A program made the position numbers and the translations under genes. Source: Elephas maximus indicus (lineage: Eukaryota > Chordata > Mammalia > Proboscidea > Elephantidae). From it: 64,000 nt of DNA. The notes under the pieces are model-generated. The model saw nothing but the letters and a program-made list of their open reading frames with translations, searched no databases and was not told the origin of the DNA. The stretch is from contig NC_064820.1 in NCBI RefSeq assembly GCF_024166365.1, forward strand, positions 52,987,501 to 53,051,500. The letters run 5' to 3'. Positions 21,286 to 34,132 of the stretch are shown one piece after another (position 1 is the stretch's first letter; each line of letters begins with the position of its first letter).

Positions 21286-22080
21286 TGTGTGCTTTAGGTG
21301 AAGGTTTACAGAGCAAATTAGTTTCTCATTAAACAATTAATATACACTTTGTTTTGTGACATTGGTTGCCAACCCCAAGACATGTCACCACTCTCTTCTT
21401 CCTGACCTTGGGTTCCCCGTTTCCACTCATCCATCTTTCCTGCCCCCTCCTGCCTTCTTGTCCTTGATCCTGGGCTGGTGCGCCCATTTAGTCTCATATA
21501 CATGGTTGAGCCACTTGTACTATTGTTTGTTTTATGGGCCTGTCTAATCTTTGGCTGAAGGGTGAACCTCAGGAGTGACTTCAGTGCTGAGTTAAAAGGG
21601 TACCTGGGGGCCATACTCTTGGGGTTCCTCCAGTTTCTGTCAGACCAGTAGGTCTGGTCTTTTTCTGTGAGTTAGAATTTTCATCTACATTTTTCTCCAG
21701 CTCTGTCTGGGACCCTCTATTGTGATGACTGTCAGAACAGTCAGTGGGGGTAGCCAGGCACCATCTAGTTGTGCTGGATTCAGGTTGGTAGAGGCTGTGG
21801 TAGTTGTGGTCCATTAGTCCTTTGGACTAATATTTCTCACGTGTCTTTGGTTTTCTTCGTTCTCCCTTCCTCCAGACGAGATGGGACCAGTAAACGTATC
21901 TTAGATGGCCACTCACATGCTTTTAAGATGCCAGACACTACTCACCAAAGTAGGATATAGAAAACATTTTCCTTATAAACTATATTATGCCAATTGAGCT
22001 AGATGTCCCCTGAGGCCATGGTCCCAAGCCCTCAGCCCACTAACTGGAATTCTTAGAGCAGATTTTTGGTGCCTCAGGAA
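21286..22080 (-). mobile_element. L1 3' UTR fragment, antisense
   Basis: Uninterrupted equivalent of the element at 16418-18150, including 'agccaggcaccatctagttg', which shows the intact site where the LTR landed in the other copy. A short GT run precedes it. A SINE follows directly. Confidence 0.8.
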
Positions 22081-22092
22081 CAGACTCCTCAT

Positions 22093-22290
22093 GTTGTTGT
22101 TGTTAGTTGCCATCAGGTCAATTCCAACTCATTGAGACTCCATGTGTTACAGAGCAGAACTTCTCCATAGGGTCTTCTTGGCTGTAATCTTAACAGAAGG
22201 AGATTGCCAGGTCTTTTCTTCTGAGGTACTGATGGGTGTGTTCAAACTGGCAACCTTTAGTAGTCTAGCACAAACTGTTTTCACCACCTG
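22093..22290 (-). repeat. AfroSINE, long-body subtype, antisense
   Basis: Begins with GTTGTTGTTAG, the antisense of an RTE-like ACAAC tail, then 'ctccatagggtcttcttggc' and 'gagattgccaggtctt'. The head end is degenerate. Confidence 0.8.
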
Positions 22291-23844
22291 ATACATATGA
22301 AAACAATATATGAATCTAAGTTATAAGTAATGATAATGACAAAGAACTCAAATAGAAAAAAGTCTTAGCAAATAAATCAAGGATTGGAGGGATTGCTAGG
22401 CATATGCTGTTTGAGATAATATTGCCAGAACTACATGTTGAAATGTTCTGTGAGCCTACCTAACCAGATTTTTAAACTTTGGCAATGAAGTTCAAAATTT
22501 TCATCACAGCTAATACCCCAGCAGTATTAAGTCAGTAATCGTAATTAGGCTTGAGGTTTACAGGAGATAGAATGAAGAGAAAATAAATAGAGGAATAAAT
22601 AAAAATGAAGAAGAGGTTAGATGGGAATAAATATGACTTAGATTTACGCCCAGTTTTGCTTACAAATTACAGTGACTCAAGAAATGTTATATAGTCCATA
22701 TGATATTTCCTGTAAGCATGCATGCTGGTCAATCATATTTACTAGAGATGAATATTCAGTAATGTACCCATTCAATATCTTACCTAACACTTAGGAACTG
22801 ATCAAAAAATAAACGAATAAAAAAGGTGTAAAATATTTGTACTTTTTTTTTTTTTTTTACATATTTTACACCAGAGCTGTTCATATAGAGTTTTAAAATA
22901 CCTTCTTGGACCATACAACTTCGGCATATAAATATATCATATAGAGGGCTATATTAAACTGCAAGAAATTAATTGAGTTATCTGTAAGACCTTGCACCTT
23001 ATATTTATAAACCATGAAATGGAGCCAGAAAGGGGAATTGAAGATGAACTATACTTAGTAATAAACTACAAGATTTAGTGAGTGGATCAAGTATTCAAAA
23101 TATGAACTTGAACCATGTAATTTATCCATGCATTATTTTGCCCTTGATCAGGATAAAGCAATAAATATGTGAGAAGAAAAGGACCTCTGGGCTTAACAAG
23201 TCTGTTCTGTTTGACTGATAGCATTTACTTCATGCTCCCTAAAACTTCCTGTAAGTATTTCTTCTTTGAATTTGGAGTGGAAAAACGCTTACCATAAAGA
23301 AAGTTTTATTACCTTCCCTTCTCTGGGTTAGTGAAATAACTAAGACATGTCCTTCTGATGTCAGAAAATTTGACAGCATTACTTGGTAGATTGTAATCAC
23401 TGCCTTAGAGTGGGAAAGAAAAGAGTAGAATAAAGAGAGAGGTTGCTTACTTGCTTCAGAACAGAGTTACTAGGGTAACATTAAGAATGGACAGCCATGA
23501 CCATTCAGGGATATACATAAACTTGACACATAAGCAGCTGTTATTGGACACCAACATCTGGAATTAGAAATCAGAAATCAAATATCTTGGTATCAATTCA
23601 TATCAACTTTCTCTAAATTTCAAATTCTACATAAATAATTAGGGTAAGCTAATATAATTGTGTTAAATTTATATTATATAGTAAAGCTTATTTGATACAC
23701 TTAATTTACTTTAAATCCAACAGGTGGAAGAGTTAAGCAAAGGCAAAAAACAAAACAAAACAAGAAAACCATGAAGTTTAAATAATTGGAGAGAACTCAA
23801 GTGGGCAAATCTAGTTAAAATAAAAAAGTTAAAATGAAGTATAT
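22291..23844. other. Unassigned DNA
   Basis: About 1.5 kb of AT-rich unique-looking sequence with a T-run near 22842. No gene found. Confidence 0.3.
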
Positions 23845-24600
23845 GAGTTCATCCATTCAAAAACTTAATTAAGTGGTTGTTATAAGCAAAGGGCTGTGCA
23901 AGTACTGGAGACAGAATAATGGAAAAAAAAGGCTTTGCTGTACAAAAGGACAGTATGGTGGACAACCTACTTAAAAATAGTGTGTAAGTACTTTGGTGGA
24001 GTCAAGAATAGAGTTCTTCAGAGAACTTGTCTTGAGGAGTCAGGAAAGATTTACCAATGGAGACGCCCTCTCAGATGAGTCCTAGAGGATACGTGGGGGT
24101 TAGACAGGGGATGAGTTGAGAAAAGATGTTCCACACAGAGGGCAGAGCATGTGTAAATGCCAGGAAATAAGAGAAAGAATCCACAAACACGAGTGAATGA
24201 GTAGATTTAAGTAGCTAAAAGTAAATATGGCTGGAGATTAGAGTGGTGGGGGTATGAAAGAGACTGTCCCCCCCTCCCCAAAAACACCAAACCCATTGCC
24301 ATCCAGTGGATTCCAATTTGTAGTGACCCTATAAGACAAAGTAGAACTGCCCCCATAGGGTTTCCAAGGAGCGCCTGGTGGATTCCAACTGCCGACCTTT
24401 TGGTTAGCAGCCATAGTTCTTAACCACTACACCACCAGGATTTCAAGAGAGTGATGAATAAATCCAAGATGAAGGACAAAAACTTGGGCCAGAGCCTAAA
24501 ATGTGGCCTAGGGTATGCAAAAGAGTTCATGCTTTATCACAAGGGAATGGGAAAGTATCAGGCTTTGTTTTGAAAAATGGATAGGAATAAACAAGACAGG
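23845..24600 (+). repeat. Ancient mammalian interspersed repeat split by a SINE
   Basis: Order of blocks: 'ttcatccattcaaaaac', 'ctgtgcaagtactggagaca', 'gaggagtcaggaaag', 'gggcagagcatgtgtaaatg', then after the SINE 'catgctttatcacaagg'. This order matches a widely scattered old mammalian repeat that I cannot name. Highly diverged. Confidence 0.45.
24279..24444 (-). repeat. AfroSINE, antisense
   Basis: Antisense tail 'aacaccaaacccattgccat', 'ccaaggagcgcctggtggat', head complement 'actacaccaccagg'. Inserted into the ancient repeat. Confidence 0.88.
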
Positions 24601-24932
24601 ATAAAACAGAAACGAATCTATTCAAAAGTTATTAGGAGGCAAAATAGAAGGAACTGAAAATTACTTCGATGTGTGCTGCAAGAGAGGAAGAGGAGATGTG
24701 AAAGATGAAATTCTTATTTGGACCATGGACAGCTCAGTGAGTGGTGCTGCCCTGCCCCTCAGATAGGAAACAACAGAGAGAGGTGGTCTCTTGGAAGAAG
24801 GGCATATGTTCACTGAGTGAAAATCCCCTCCGCCCTAATTTATTGGTAACTTAAATCTCTGTTCTAATTGAATAAAACCATACCACACTAAGATCTTACT
24901 ATATGCAAGGCTTGGTCACTTAATTTACCAGA

Positions 24933-25086
24933 GAACCCATTGCCGTCGAGATGATTCCAACTCGTAGCAACCTTATAGGACAGAGTAGAACTGCCCCATG
25001 GTGTTTCCAAGGAGTGCCTGGTGGATTTGAACAGCAACGTTTTGGTTAGCAGTCATAGTTCTTAACCACTACGCCACCAGGGTTCC
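24933..25086 (-). repeat. AfroSINE with target duplication, antisense
   Basis: 'aacccattgccgtcgag' to 'actacgccaccagggttcc'. The flanks 'atttaccagag' and 'atttaccacag' form a likely target duplication. Confidence 0.88.
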
Positions 25087-25852
25087 GATTTACCACAGGC
25101 CAAGAAGTAAAATATAAATCACAGTACAGACTATAGTTATTACGTCTACATTTCCACAACAGAGAACCGAGACAATAAAAGGAGGGAGGGGCTATAGAGA
25201 ATAGAAACCAAAACGATCAAGAAATAAAACAGAGACAAAAGAAATAAATTCTGTGAACAGAAAAGAAGATAAAGATGTCTAAAAGTAGGGTAATCAACAA
25301 GATAAAATATATAAATATTTAGAAAGTGGAAAATGAACAGAAATTTTTTATTAATCTACATTTTGAAAAGATACATAAAAAAGACAATAGGAAATACCAG
25401 ACCTCAAAAATCTAACCACCAGACACATACGTACGTGTGGTTGTTAATTTAATTTTTAAAACATGTTATGCTTTTCTCTCTGTACTTTAATTGCATTTTT
25501 CAGTCATTTACATTTTTAATGTGTTTTACCTGTTTCATAATTCTGAAATGGGAAGAGTCTTCACTTTTTCCACCCAGGTAATAATTCATGCTATGAAACC
25601 TGTAAATTTATACAAAAGAAGAGCAATGAGGAACTTCTAAAGTTTTCTGCTTTCCTCTTCTCTGCTCCGGAAACCACACAGTTTCAAAACAATTTTTTTT
25701 TAACTACAAAAGTGTCTAAGTTCTCTAATAAACATTTGACATTGTAATCGTTGAAAATTAGTGCAATGTAAAACATCATATATTTAAAAACTAACAGTTG
25801 TTGTTCTATTCTTAATAAGATTCTATATGATCAAATAAACAAACATACCAGT
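25087..25852. other. Unassigned DNA
   Basis: A-rich with no recognisable feature. Confidence 0.3.
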
Positions 25853-26069
25853 AAATTAGTTGCTGTCTAGTCGATTCCAACTCATGACAACCTCATGTGT
25901 ATCAGAGTAGAGCTGTGCTCCATAGGGTTTTCAGTAGCAAATATTTTGAAAGCAGGTCACCAGGCCTTTCTTCCAAGTTGCCTCTGGGTGGACAAGAACT
26001 TCCAACCTCCAAAGGCAACTGGTTTTGCGTCTGAAAAAGACTTTGATACGCAACATCCTAAGGGACCCC
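25853..26069 (-). repeat. AfroSINE, 'gtccctgg' subtype, antisense
   Basis: 'tagtcgattccaactcatga', 'gagctgtgctccatagggtt', 'tcaccaggcctttcttcc', then 'cctaagggacc' at the head end. Contains the tRNA-like 'ggcaactggttttgcg' region. Confidence 0.85.
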
Positions 26070-29000
26070 GCTGGAGCAAATGTGACTTTAATTTGTTTCC
26101 TTTGGCTTCTCAAGCTAACAAAACCATGTCATAAGCATTCAGAGGAAAGAGACAGAGTGATACAAAAACCTACCCATTGGCAAATATTTACTGCATACCT
26201 ATTGTGTCCTCACTGTTGTGGTAGGTGCTCTGGAAATCCCTAATGGAGGACTACCTTCCAAGGTCTGGTAATCTGGCTATAAACTAACCCACGAGGTATG
26301 GCTTGATGATACTTGCAGCAAGAGGTCAGAGCAGGAGTCGTGGCAGGGGATGAAAAGTTTAGCTGGGCAGTTGGATAGGATTTAAACGGGCGAAGTGAAC
26401 AGACAGGATGAACAGAGGTAATGAAGACAGGGATGAGCACAACATGCTAGCACAGGGAGTTTAGTTTACCTGGAACAGAGTATGCCCATGAGAAGAGTGA
26501 TACGAATATGTTTAGATAGGTGTGTGATGGTCAATTTATGAGAAGACTTGAAACTTAATAGTCTCCAACTCTATTTGTATGGTGCTTTAAATTTTCTTTT
26601 TTTTTTTTTTAATTTTAAAACTACTTTAACGTATATTATCTTTTTTGATCCCTTTAATAAGACTGTGAGGTAGAGATGACCATTATTAATTTTTATAGTG
26701 GAGAAGGCTTAATATCGTGGTGGAGTATCATTTGATTCTTAGTACAGAGGTCTTTTCACTGTTCCACGTTACCCATTGAATTGGCAGTAGAAAATTCTAT
26801 GAGTTCCCGAGTAAGGAGTGTTATTATAAAATACTGTTTTAGAATATCTGGAAGTGGCTAATGGAATGCATTGGCAAGGGAAACCTGGGAAGCCAGGAAG
26901 GCAGCAACAGTGCTTTGTACTGAGCCAGGAATTCTAAAGGCATGAAGGAAAATTGACATAGCTGGAGTCACATTTAAAGGAAGAAATGAGTAACTTTTAA
27001 ATTTGAGATCTACTAAAATGTATGTAGAAAGAGACAGTGTGCAGTCACAGAGAGAAGAGGAGTTAGATCCCACTTCAAAATTTTTGAAAGATGACTTGTG
27101 TGTATTTTTTAAGTTTTAATTCAGTTTTAAAGCTAACCAAAATGTTCAATTTCATTGTGGTTTAAAGTAGTCCTGTGATATTCCCCATATTTCAAGGAAA
27201 AGCTAAAGAAGAATTTTATTCTCACAAATTATTATCATCTTTTGGAAATTTTAACAGATTCGAGCAATTGCAAAAAAAAAAAAAAGGTTATTTATTACTA
27301 TGTTTAAATCAATTCTCTTTTCTTCCATGTCTCTCTTTTCTCATATAAAATATAAATATAGAGTATAAATATAAAAGCATCTCACAAACCCCTGTGGACA
27401 ATGTTTATATAGAGATTTTTTTTTTTTTACTGAATGCACAGGAAACTGAAAAATAAGCCCTTAAACTAGAAAGGACTGAGAGGGAAAGGGTATTCTGGGA
27501 ACTTAAAAAATCAAAATAAAATAAATCACTAAATTTCTGCTGATTTTTAAAGTTCAAGTTGAAAACAAACTTTGCATTAAACTCATTTGACCCCCTCTTT
27601 ATTTCCTTTCTGGCTTGATACACAATGAGAATATGTTCTCTTAGGAAAAGAGATTCCCTCAGTGGATAAAATAAACTTTGTCCTTGAAGACAGTTAGAGC
27701 AAATCCAGTCATTTAAGAGACCCCTTTCTCATCATCTTTAGAGAAAGAGTCAAAGAAAGATCAGTCTTTACAGGTAGAGTTTATACTGATCAGTTCTCCG
27801 GTTTGGGTTTTTTGTTTGTTCATTTACTTGTTTCGTTTTAAACTTCCTCTAGGTCTATTAGAATGCAGAGAGAAATAAAATACTCTTTCTTTGTTTCTCA
27901 TGTAAATATTCAGATATGGACAAAGTCAATATAAGACATAGTTTCTACTTTTCAAGAGTTTAAAATGTATTTGTAAAGTAAATGTAAGAAGAGTTTAGCT
28001 ATTGTTATTTTAGCCAAACACACTAGCTATGAGGAACAAACTCACTAGATACGTTAGTACAAACTAACCGTTCATCTAAATTAATACTACAAGTTCTAGG
28101 GTGCTGTAAAGTAGTCATAACCAATGTCAGGTGGAGTTGAGGGGGGAATGTGCTTGATGAACTTTGATTTCAAGCTGCCCTGAGAGGGAATAGATCTGAA
28201 ATGACAATGGTTAAGGGTAAAGCAAGTAGTTGGGTGTGAGAAAGAGCTGTAATATTGAGAAGTACGGAGCCAAGGATTCTTTTATGATTAATAAAGATTC
28301 TTAAACTCAGTGGAGGCAAAAAAAAAAAAAAGCAGGAGGAAATACATCACAAGGCTTCTAAAATAACATCAAGAGACTTCAAAATGAAACTGTTCAAAAT
28401 GTTAATCATTACATTTTTCCACCAGAATAGAGAAACGAAGGTTTTTTTTTTTCTAAAAGTATGTTATTCAGATTCATGAAAGAGACAGAGAAAGAAGAAG
28501 GAGAAGGCAATAAAGAATATTTTGCCATTTGTCAGATTCAGCCAAGTATTTTGTTACAAAAATTTAGTTCAGCCTTGAAGTATCTTTCTTGTTTCCTATC
28601 CAAAGAAATGATAAGCAATGCAACTACAAACAAAAAACATAGATTCTGTTTTCTTCCTTGTTTTATGCACCTACAAAAAAAAAAAATTTTTTTTTTATTC
28701 TACCTACAGAGCTATGTAAAAATTTATTTTGTCCTTTTTCAGACATATTTCAGAAATAATATCCTACTTGGACTTCATATTTGATTGACCATATTTAAGT
28801 TTATAGTCCTTAAAGAAAATGAGTATGTATGTGTATATATATGTGAAAAAGAACCTCTCCGCCCATTCACTGCAAGCTAAATTTAAAATTGTCCAGGTGG
28901 TGCTATCATCTGCACTTTGCCTATTTGTTACACATATATGATAATCGTTTTTGTATTTCTTATAAGCCTGATCATTTTTCCTAAAATATTGATTTCCTGC

Positions 29001-29580
29001 TGAGATGCTCCAAGTATAGTTACACTGTAATTTTGTTTTCCTTTACCCAGTTGCTAATTTTGAATATAAAACTATAACATATCTAAATGATTAAAAGCAA
29101 TGTCTCTACATAGTAGGAACTCAATAACTGAAGAATGAATAAATGAGCGAGTGAATGAATGAATGTCAAATGCAGTGGTGGGGGAGGAACGTACTGATCA
29201 CACTTGTGATTCATCTGAAAAAAGCCAAAAATATAAATTAAATATCTTTGGTAAGATAAAGTTTGTGTATCAATTAGCATTAAGCCAAAACTACAAGAAA
29301 GTAGTAATGATTTTAAATTAATTTTTATTGTGTACTTTTTTTTTTACATAAATATATTTTTCCTTGTAGAAATTAAAATATTGTAGATATTTTTTTAGAT
29401 AAGATTAAGGTCTCCTTGAACATGACCCCATAGACAATATATAATATTGTTTTGTGTATATATGGATTTTTTTTGTCTCAAGAGAACCCTGAACAGCTGT
29501 TTTAGTAACAGGAATGAGGGACAAAGTCAGAGCTGACTATCCATGTAGCAATAATAAACATAGCTTTTTTTTTTTTTTTA
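26070..29580. other. Mostly unassigned DNA with small old repeat traces
   Basis: A MIR-like antisense piece may lie at about 26560-26775 ('ctgtgaggtagagatgac', 'tcttttcactgttccacg'). An L2-like end lies at about 29095-29165 ('catagtaggaactcaataac' then GAATGAAT). A/T runs at 26598, 27272, 28318, 28440 and 28677. No gene found. Confidence 0.35.
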
Positions 29581-29718
29581 TGATTAAGGGCTACTGCTGC
29601 TAACCAACACATCGGCAGTTTGAACCCACCAGCTGCTCCTTGGAAACCCTGTAGGGCAGTTCTACTCTGTCCTGTAGGGTCACTATGAATCAGAATTGAC
29701 TCAACGGCAATGGGTTTC
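29581..29718 (+). repeat. AfroSINE, 5'-truncated
   Basis: Begins at 'tgattaagggctactgctgc' (mid A-box) right after a T13 run and ends 'gaattgactcaacggcaatg'. Confidence 0.82.
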
Positions 29719-29727
29719 AAAGAGTTT

Positions 29728-30328
29728 ATACCTATAGCCAGCCACTTTCCTAAATACTTTATGTACTCAATCCTTACAGGGAACTATACTATCATTATTC
29801 TCATGGTGCAGATGAGAAACCTGAGGCATTTAGATATTAAGCAATTTCTCCAAGGTCACAGAATTTGTAAGTGGTAGAGTTGGGATTTGAACCTGTTATA
29901 GATTGAATTGTGTTCTCCTAAAATATGTGTTGAATTCCTGGCCATTGTACCTCTGGATGTAATCCTGTCTGGAAATACGTTCTCTTTATTATGTTAACTA
30001 GATTATACCCTAGGACAGTGGGTTCTAAATCTAATCACTCCTGAGTTACCAAAAGCGCAGATTGGACACACACATACACAGGAAGACAAACACCATGGAA
30101 AGATTGTCTATAAGGAAGGGAACCAAGGATTGCCCGGGACTACCTAAAGGGAAAGAACAGACATGGTTAATACCCTGATTTGGACTGTTAGCCTCCAGAC
30201 CTGTGAGAAAATAAATTTCTGTTCTTTAAAGCCACCCACTTGTATTTCTGTTACAGCAACACTAAACTAAGCATTTAAAGATTGTGGCTCCAGACCCAGT
30301 GCTCAAAGCCACCACACCATATACAGTG
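29728..30328 (-). repeat. MIR SINE, antisense, split by an LTR
   Basis: Left piece 29728-29893 ('gcagatgagaaacctgaggc', 'ccaaggtcacagaa', 'gggatttgaacc'). Right piece about 30274-30328 ('gtggctccagacccagtgct', 'ccaccacaccatat'). The MaLR-like LTR at 29894-30273 lies between them. Confidence 0.75.
29894..30273 (+). mobile_element. MaLR-like solo LTR
   Basis: Starts TGTTATAGATTGAATTGTGT and ends near 'cactaaactaagca', with 'gaaaataaatttctgttc' (AATAAA) near the 3' end. It is shorter and more diverged than the copies at 38250 and 43097. I see no convincing 5-bp target duplication. It inserted into a MIR. Confidence 0.7.
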
Positions 30329-30774
30329 TGTAGAGAAGAATGGGACCTATTATGCAGGACTGATCATACAACCATCTGATAACACGCAGCATTCATTTGC
30401 ATTGATACAAAGCAAGCAGCCATCCAGGTTAACTCATTTCTCAGTTAACTTTCCATGGGATACTCTAACAAACTCTACCATTTATACTCAGCTTTCTAAT
30501 TTTTTTTTTTTTTTTTTTTCTAATTTGGTCTGCTTATCTTACACTGGAGTTCTGCTTCAGTTTTCAAATGGGTTTCTCCTTGATGAATAACTGAATAGAA
30601 CTAACGTGTGAGGATTCAGATACTCCAAAGTTGTGTGGCTCCAACTCTGTGAATCAATGTTTGCGTAATCTTCTCCTTATAGAGTATCCCAAATAAGCAT
30701 CATTGCCATTAGGCTGTGCGTCAACATGTCAGGTGCCTTCACTGTGCCTGAGATAGACTTTCCTTTTTAGTTCA
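30329..30774. other. Unassigned DNA
   Basis: A T-run lies at about 30499-30519. Nothing else. Confidence 0.3.
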
Positions 30775-31035
30775 CATGTCAAAAACCTGTTTATCTTTCA
30801 AACTTGCCAGGGTGCAATCTCTTCAGTGAAGTCTTTCTTCCCTGTATTACTTACCTCCGTCCCTTATACCTACTATTTGTACTGTGCTGTTACTCTGGGT
30901 TTTAATTTGTTTACATGCCATTCTCACACTAGACAGTAAGATACTTGAGAACAATCATGGTGTTTTGGTACCCCCGGTCTGAGCACAGTGCCTGGCAGAT
31001 ATTATATGCAATACAAATGTGTGTGAAATGAAATT
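30775..31035 (+). repeat. L2 LINE 3' fragment
   Basis: 'cagtgaagtctttcttccct', 'agacagtaagatacttgaga', 'gagcacagtgcctggcagat': the L2 3' end order. Old and non-coding. Confidence 0.7.
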
Positions 31036-32721
31036 GAAATGTGATATTGCATCACCATTGTTGCAGTCTAGCAATAATTTATACAACTACTTTTAGCAAC
31101 TCAGTTTTTAGCAGGAGTATGAATTAACTACTCTGTGTTGAGAAAAAGTTTACCCGTATTTCTTCAAATTTTCCACAAAGCTAAATATTTCTAGTATGTC
31201 TTATTTCCCTATAATCTCGTGATGACATTCTTAGTAACATTTTATATTACAGGAAGCTTTCTCTTTATTTCTTTATCAAATTGAGGAAAACCCTACCAAT
31301 TTAAGAGCCATCACATATATTTGTAGTGACAAATTTTATGTAGTACCCAATTTTTAGCAGCATAGAGCTAAATTCTCTTTAATTCTCTTTCCCTAAATAT
31401 AAAGATATGTATAATGCGACTTCCATTTCTAGAAGGTTAGCTGATTAAGATAAATAGAATCCCTAGCATCATAAATACCTAGATATTTTGTTATAACAAA
31501 ACTTATTTTAAATTCATAACAAAACTTTCACCAAAGACAAGGAAATTCATAGGTATCAGAAGTAAAATGGAAACTAAAACTCAAATAGTAAGCATGTGAG
31601 TGGAATCTGAGGCTGATCTGTGAGGTACTTTCCTTCCCAGTATTTTAGGGACTTACATTGTATTTTCCACGAGACAAGGACAAGCCCTTGGGCCTTCACA
31701 TGACTGAGGACTGGAACTGAGTGACCTGAACAGAGCTGGAACCCTCAAATGACTATTCATTTAGTGAATGATTCAATTTTTCAAAACTGCTCAGTGTCAC
31801 AGAGGAGATGATAAGGCAGCTTGTCTGTCTCAGCCTAGCCTCTATGTGAGGAAAAAAAAACGGCTGAATAAGGTGAAATTCCAGGCCTATAGCTACCATG
31901 GTTTGTTAATTTTAACATGTTCTATATGGTTCCTAAGACATTGATTATCCATAGGGTTCTTGGCAAAGCCAAGGGCAAAACTGTTCCCCAAAGCCGGCTC
32001 ACAAGTATACTCTTCAAAGAAAGGGCAAAAAAGAGCCTCACTCACATAAGCTGACAAGTAAAAAATAACAGTGCACGTAGAAATAAACTACCATGAATGA
32101 CACTGAGCAGACACAATAGGAAGATCAGAGACTCAAGAAGTAAAGAGAGTATAAAAATAATATACATGAGTATAGGAAATGTTCACAGCAGAGAAGTATA
32201 AACATGGCTGCATTGACTTGACTAAGGATTTATGGGCAGGAAAAGATCAGGTAATCCAGGCAAGGGGAAAGGCAAAACAAAGGTCATTAGGCGAAAGAGG
32301 GCATGGTTCATTAGAGGAAATAGTTTGAAGCATAAGATTTTAGTAAAAATAGCCTCATTGGTGCATATTACAGAATCATGAGAAATAAAGTGGACTAGAT
32401 CAAATAAGTCCATCTCAATATGATAAGCCAGGCTCCAGTGAACATTTTGGTGGATTTCCACATCATTCCATCACTTCTCCAGTCAGTACCTGTATGATTT
32501 GGAAATAGAATTCAGTGTAAATGTAGGCTTGATTTGTCCACCACTCCCCTTGCCAGACCTCCTCCAACTGACTGATAATACTTTAATGCTGGGCTTATCC
32601 CTACCCACATTTCACTGGCAGCTGTAGTGTTCCACTGGACAAAGAAAGACAAGCATGAATAAAAGGTATAAAAATATCCCCGCTGCCTTAAAAGCAGTAG
32701 GCAGGCAGTAAATACCACTGA
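31036..32721. other. Unassigned DNA
   Basis: No credible gene. Open frames on the minus strand at 32222-32461 and 32512-32802 lack protein-like features. Confidence 0.35.
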
Positions 32722-33035
32722 TGTTGTTTCTAGAGTCTTTTGAGTCAGCTTGCTACTCATAGCGACCCCATACACAGAAGTAGGAAATGTCACTGGCCAC
32801 ACAGTCCTGTGCCATCCCCATGATCAGAAGTTGATTTTTAGAAGTAGATCATCAGGCCTTTCTTCCTCATCTGTCTTAGTCTAAAAGCTCCACCAAAACC
32901 TGTTCAGCGTCATAGCAACATGCAAGCCGCCACTGACAGTTGGGTGGTGGGTGCTCATGAGGTGCACTGGCGAGGACTCAAACCCAGGTCTTCCTCATGG
33001 AAGCCAAGTATTCTACCACTGAATCACCATTGCCC
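32722..33035 (-). repeat. Hybrid SINE: tRNA-Gly-like head, RTE 5' segment, RTE 3' tail
   Basis: On the minus strand the first ~72 bases (33033 down to 32962) closely resemble tRNA-Gly: 'gtgattcagtggtagaat' (A-box half) and 'ctgggtttgagtcctcgcc' (B-box half), with TCC at the anticodon position. After a short linker come blocks matching the 5' region of the RTE at 51352-51520 ('ctgtcagt', 'gttgctatgacgctg', 'agactaagacagatgagg', 'gatctacttct'). It then ends with the RTE 3' tail ('ggggtcgctatgag'). It is therefore an internally deleted RTE derivative driven by a tRNA-like promoter. Confidence 0.75.
32962..33033 (-). pseudogene. tRNA-Gly-like SINE head (not a tRNA gene)
   Basis: Resembles tRNA-Gly over its whole length, but the acceptor and arm pairings are imperfect and it runs straight into SINE body. 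It is best read as a Pol III promoter relic. Confidence 0.7.
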
Positions 33036-34019
33036 CCTAAAATAGCAGTGGTAGGCACTTAGATTTCTGATTAGTATAACAAAGGGGAAGGGATGAAGGT
33101 AGAAGGAGTGATACACTAGTAAGTGTTTAACAATCTAGGGGGAAATAAGGACTCATTTGTAGTCTTTAACGATTTCCATGGTACAAATACTCCTGCAATG
33201 GCTGGTTTTAAGCTTCAAGCAGTGTAACCACAAACTTGCAAAATACCTGAAAATTTAGCACCTGGCTTTCTCCAACCAGAGCCAGCCAACTGCAGCAGCC
33301 ACTGCTTTCTACCTACCTCCAGAAAGGCAAGGGTGCATCATTTCAGATGTTCTCTCACACGTGGCTCATCCAGTGCATTTTTCTAACCGGTTGTACCTGT
33401 CTGTGGATAATAAACGCTCGTCTCAGATTCTAGCAGTAGCATAAGTGTTGATGGCAGTGTAAACTTTCTCCTTCTCTTTATACGTATTTTAATGGAAAAC
33501 TGGGAAACGATAAGCCAGCAGCTATTTTAAATAGGACTCCCACACTATAAATTATTAATAATATTTCTAAATTTGTTTTGCCAAAATATTCATTAATTCA
33601 ACAAAATGTATTAAGTACTTTCTATTTTTTTTTTATATGCTAGGTACAGTTCCAGGTGGCAAAGATAAAACAGTGGGGAAGGAGTAAAATAATAATAACC
33701 AACCAACCAAACAATTCCTTCTCCAATTTCTTCTCCAAAATTATCTTCCCTAATTTGGCTTTAAAATATTCTATTTATTTCCTTTGTGTAGACTAAGTAC
33801 ACAGTAGTATCTATACATAAAAAATCTGATTTCAGATGGGTGAATGCTGGAAAGGTAAGAAAAATCTGCTTAAACGTAAGTATGTGCAAAACCAAAGGAA
33901 AATATACACAGGTAAATTTTGTTTTCAAATCGGCTGCCCAAATTTTGGCAAGTCACAGAATCCATATTATACCTATGGTAACAAATAAAATAACTAATTG
34001 CACTGGTTTTTACAATAAA
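33036..34019. other. Mostly unassigned DNA
   Basis: At 33590-33690 a piece of the ancient repeat seen at 23845 ('aattcaacaaaatgtattaa', 'gctaggtacagttccagg'). Otherwise nothing. Confidence 0.35.
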
Positions 34020-34125
34020 GACAAATACAGAAAATGAAAATGCCCACCAATGGGAAGGTATATGGGTGAATTGTGATAGATTCATACAACGGAATGTTAT
34101 ACAGAGAAGAGAAATAAGACAGTGC
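34020..34125 (+). mobile_element. Old L1 ORF2 3'-end scrap
   Basis: 'atgcccaccaatgggaag' and 'attcatacaacggaatgtta' correspond to the end of L1 ORF2. Very diverged. Confidence 0.5.
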
Positions 34126-34132
34126 TATGTTT

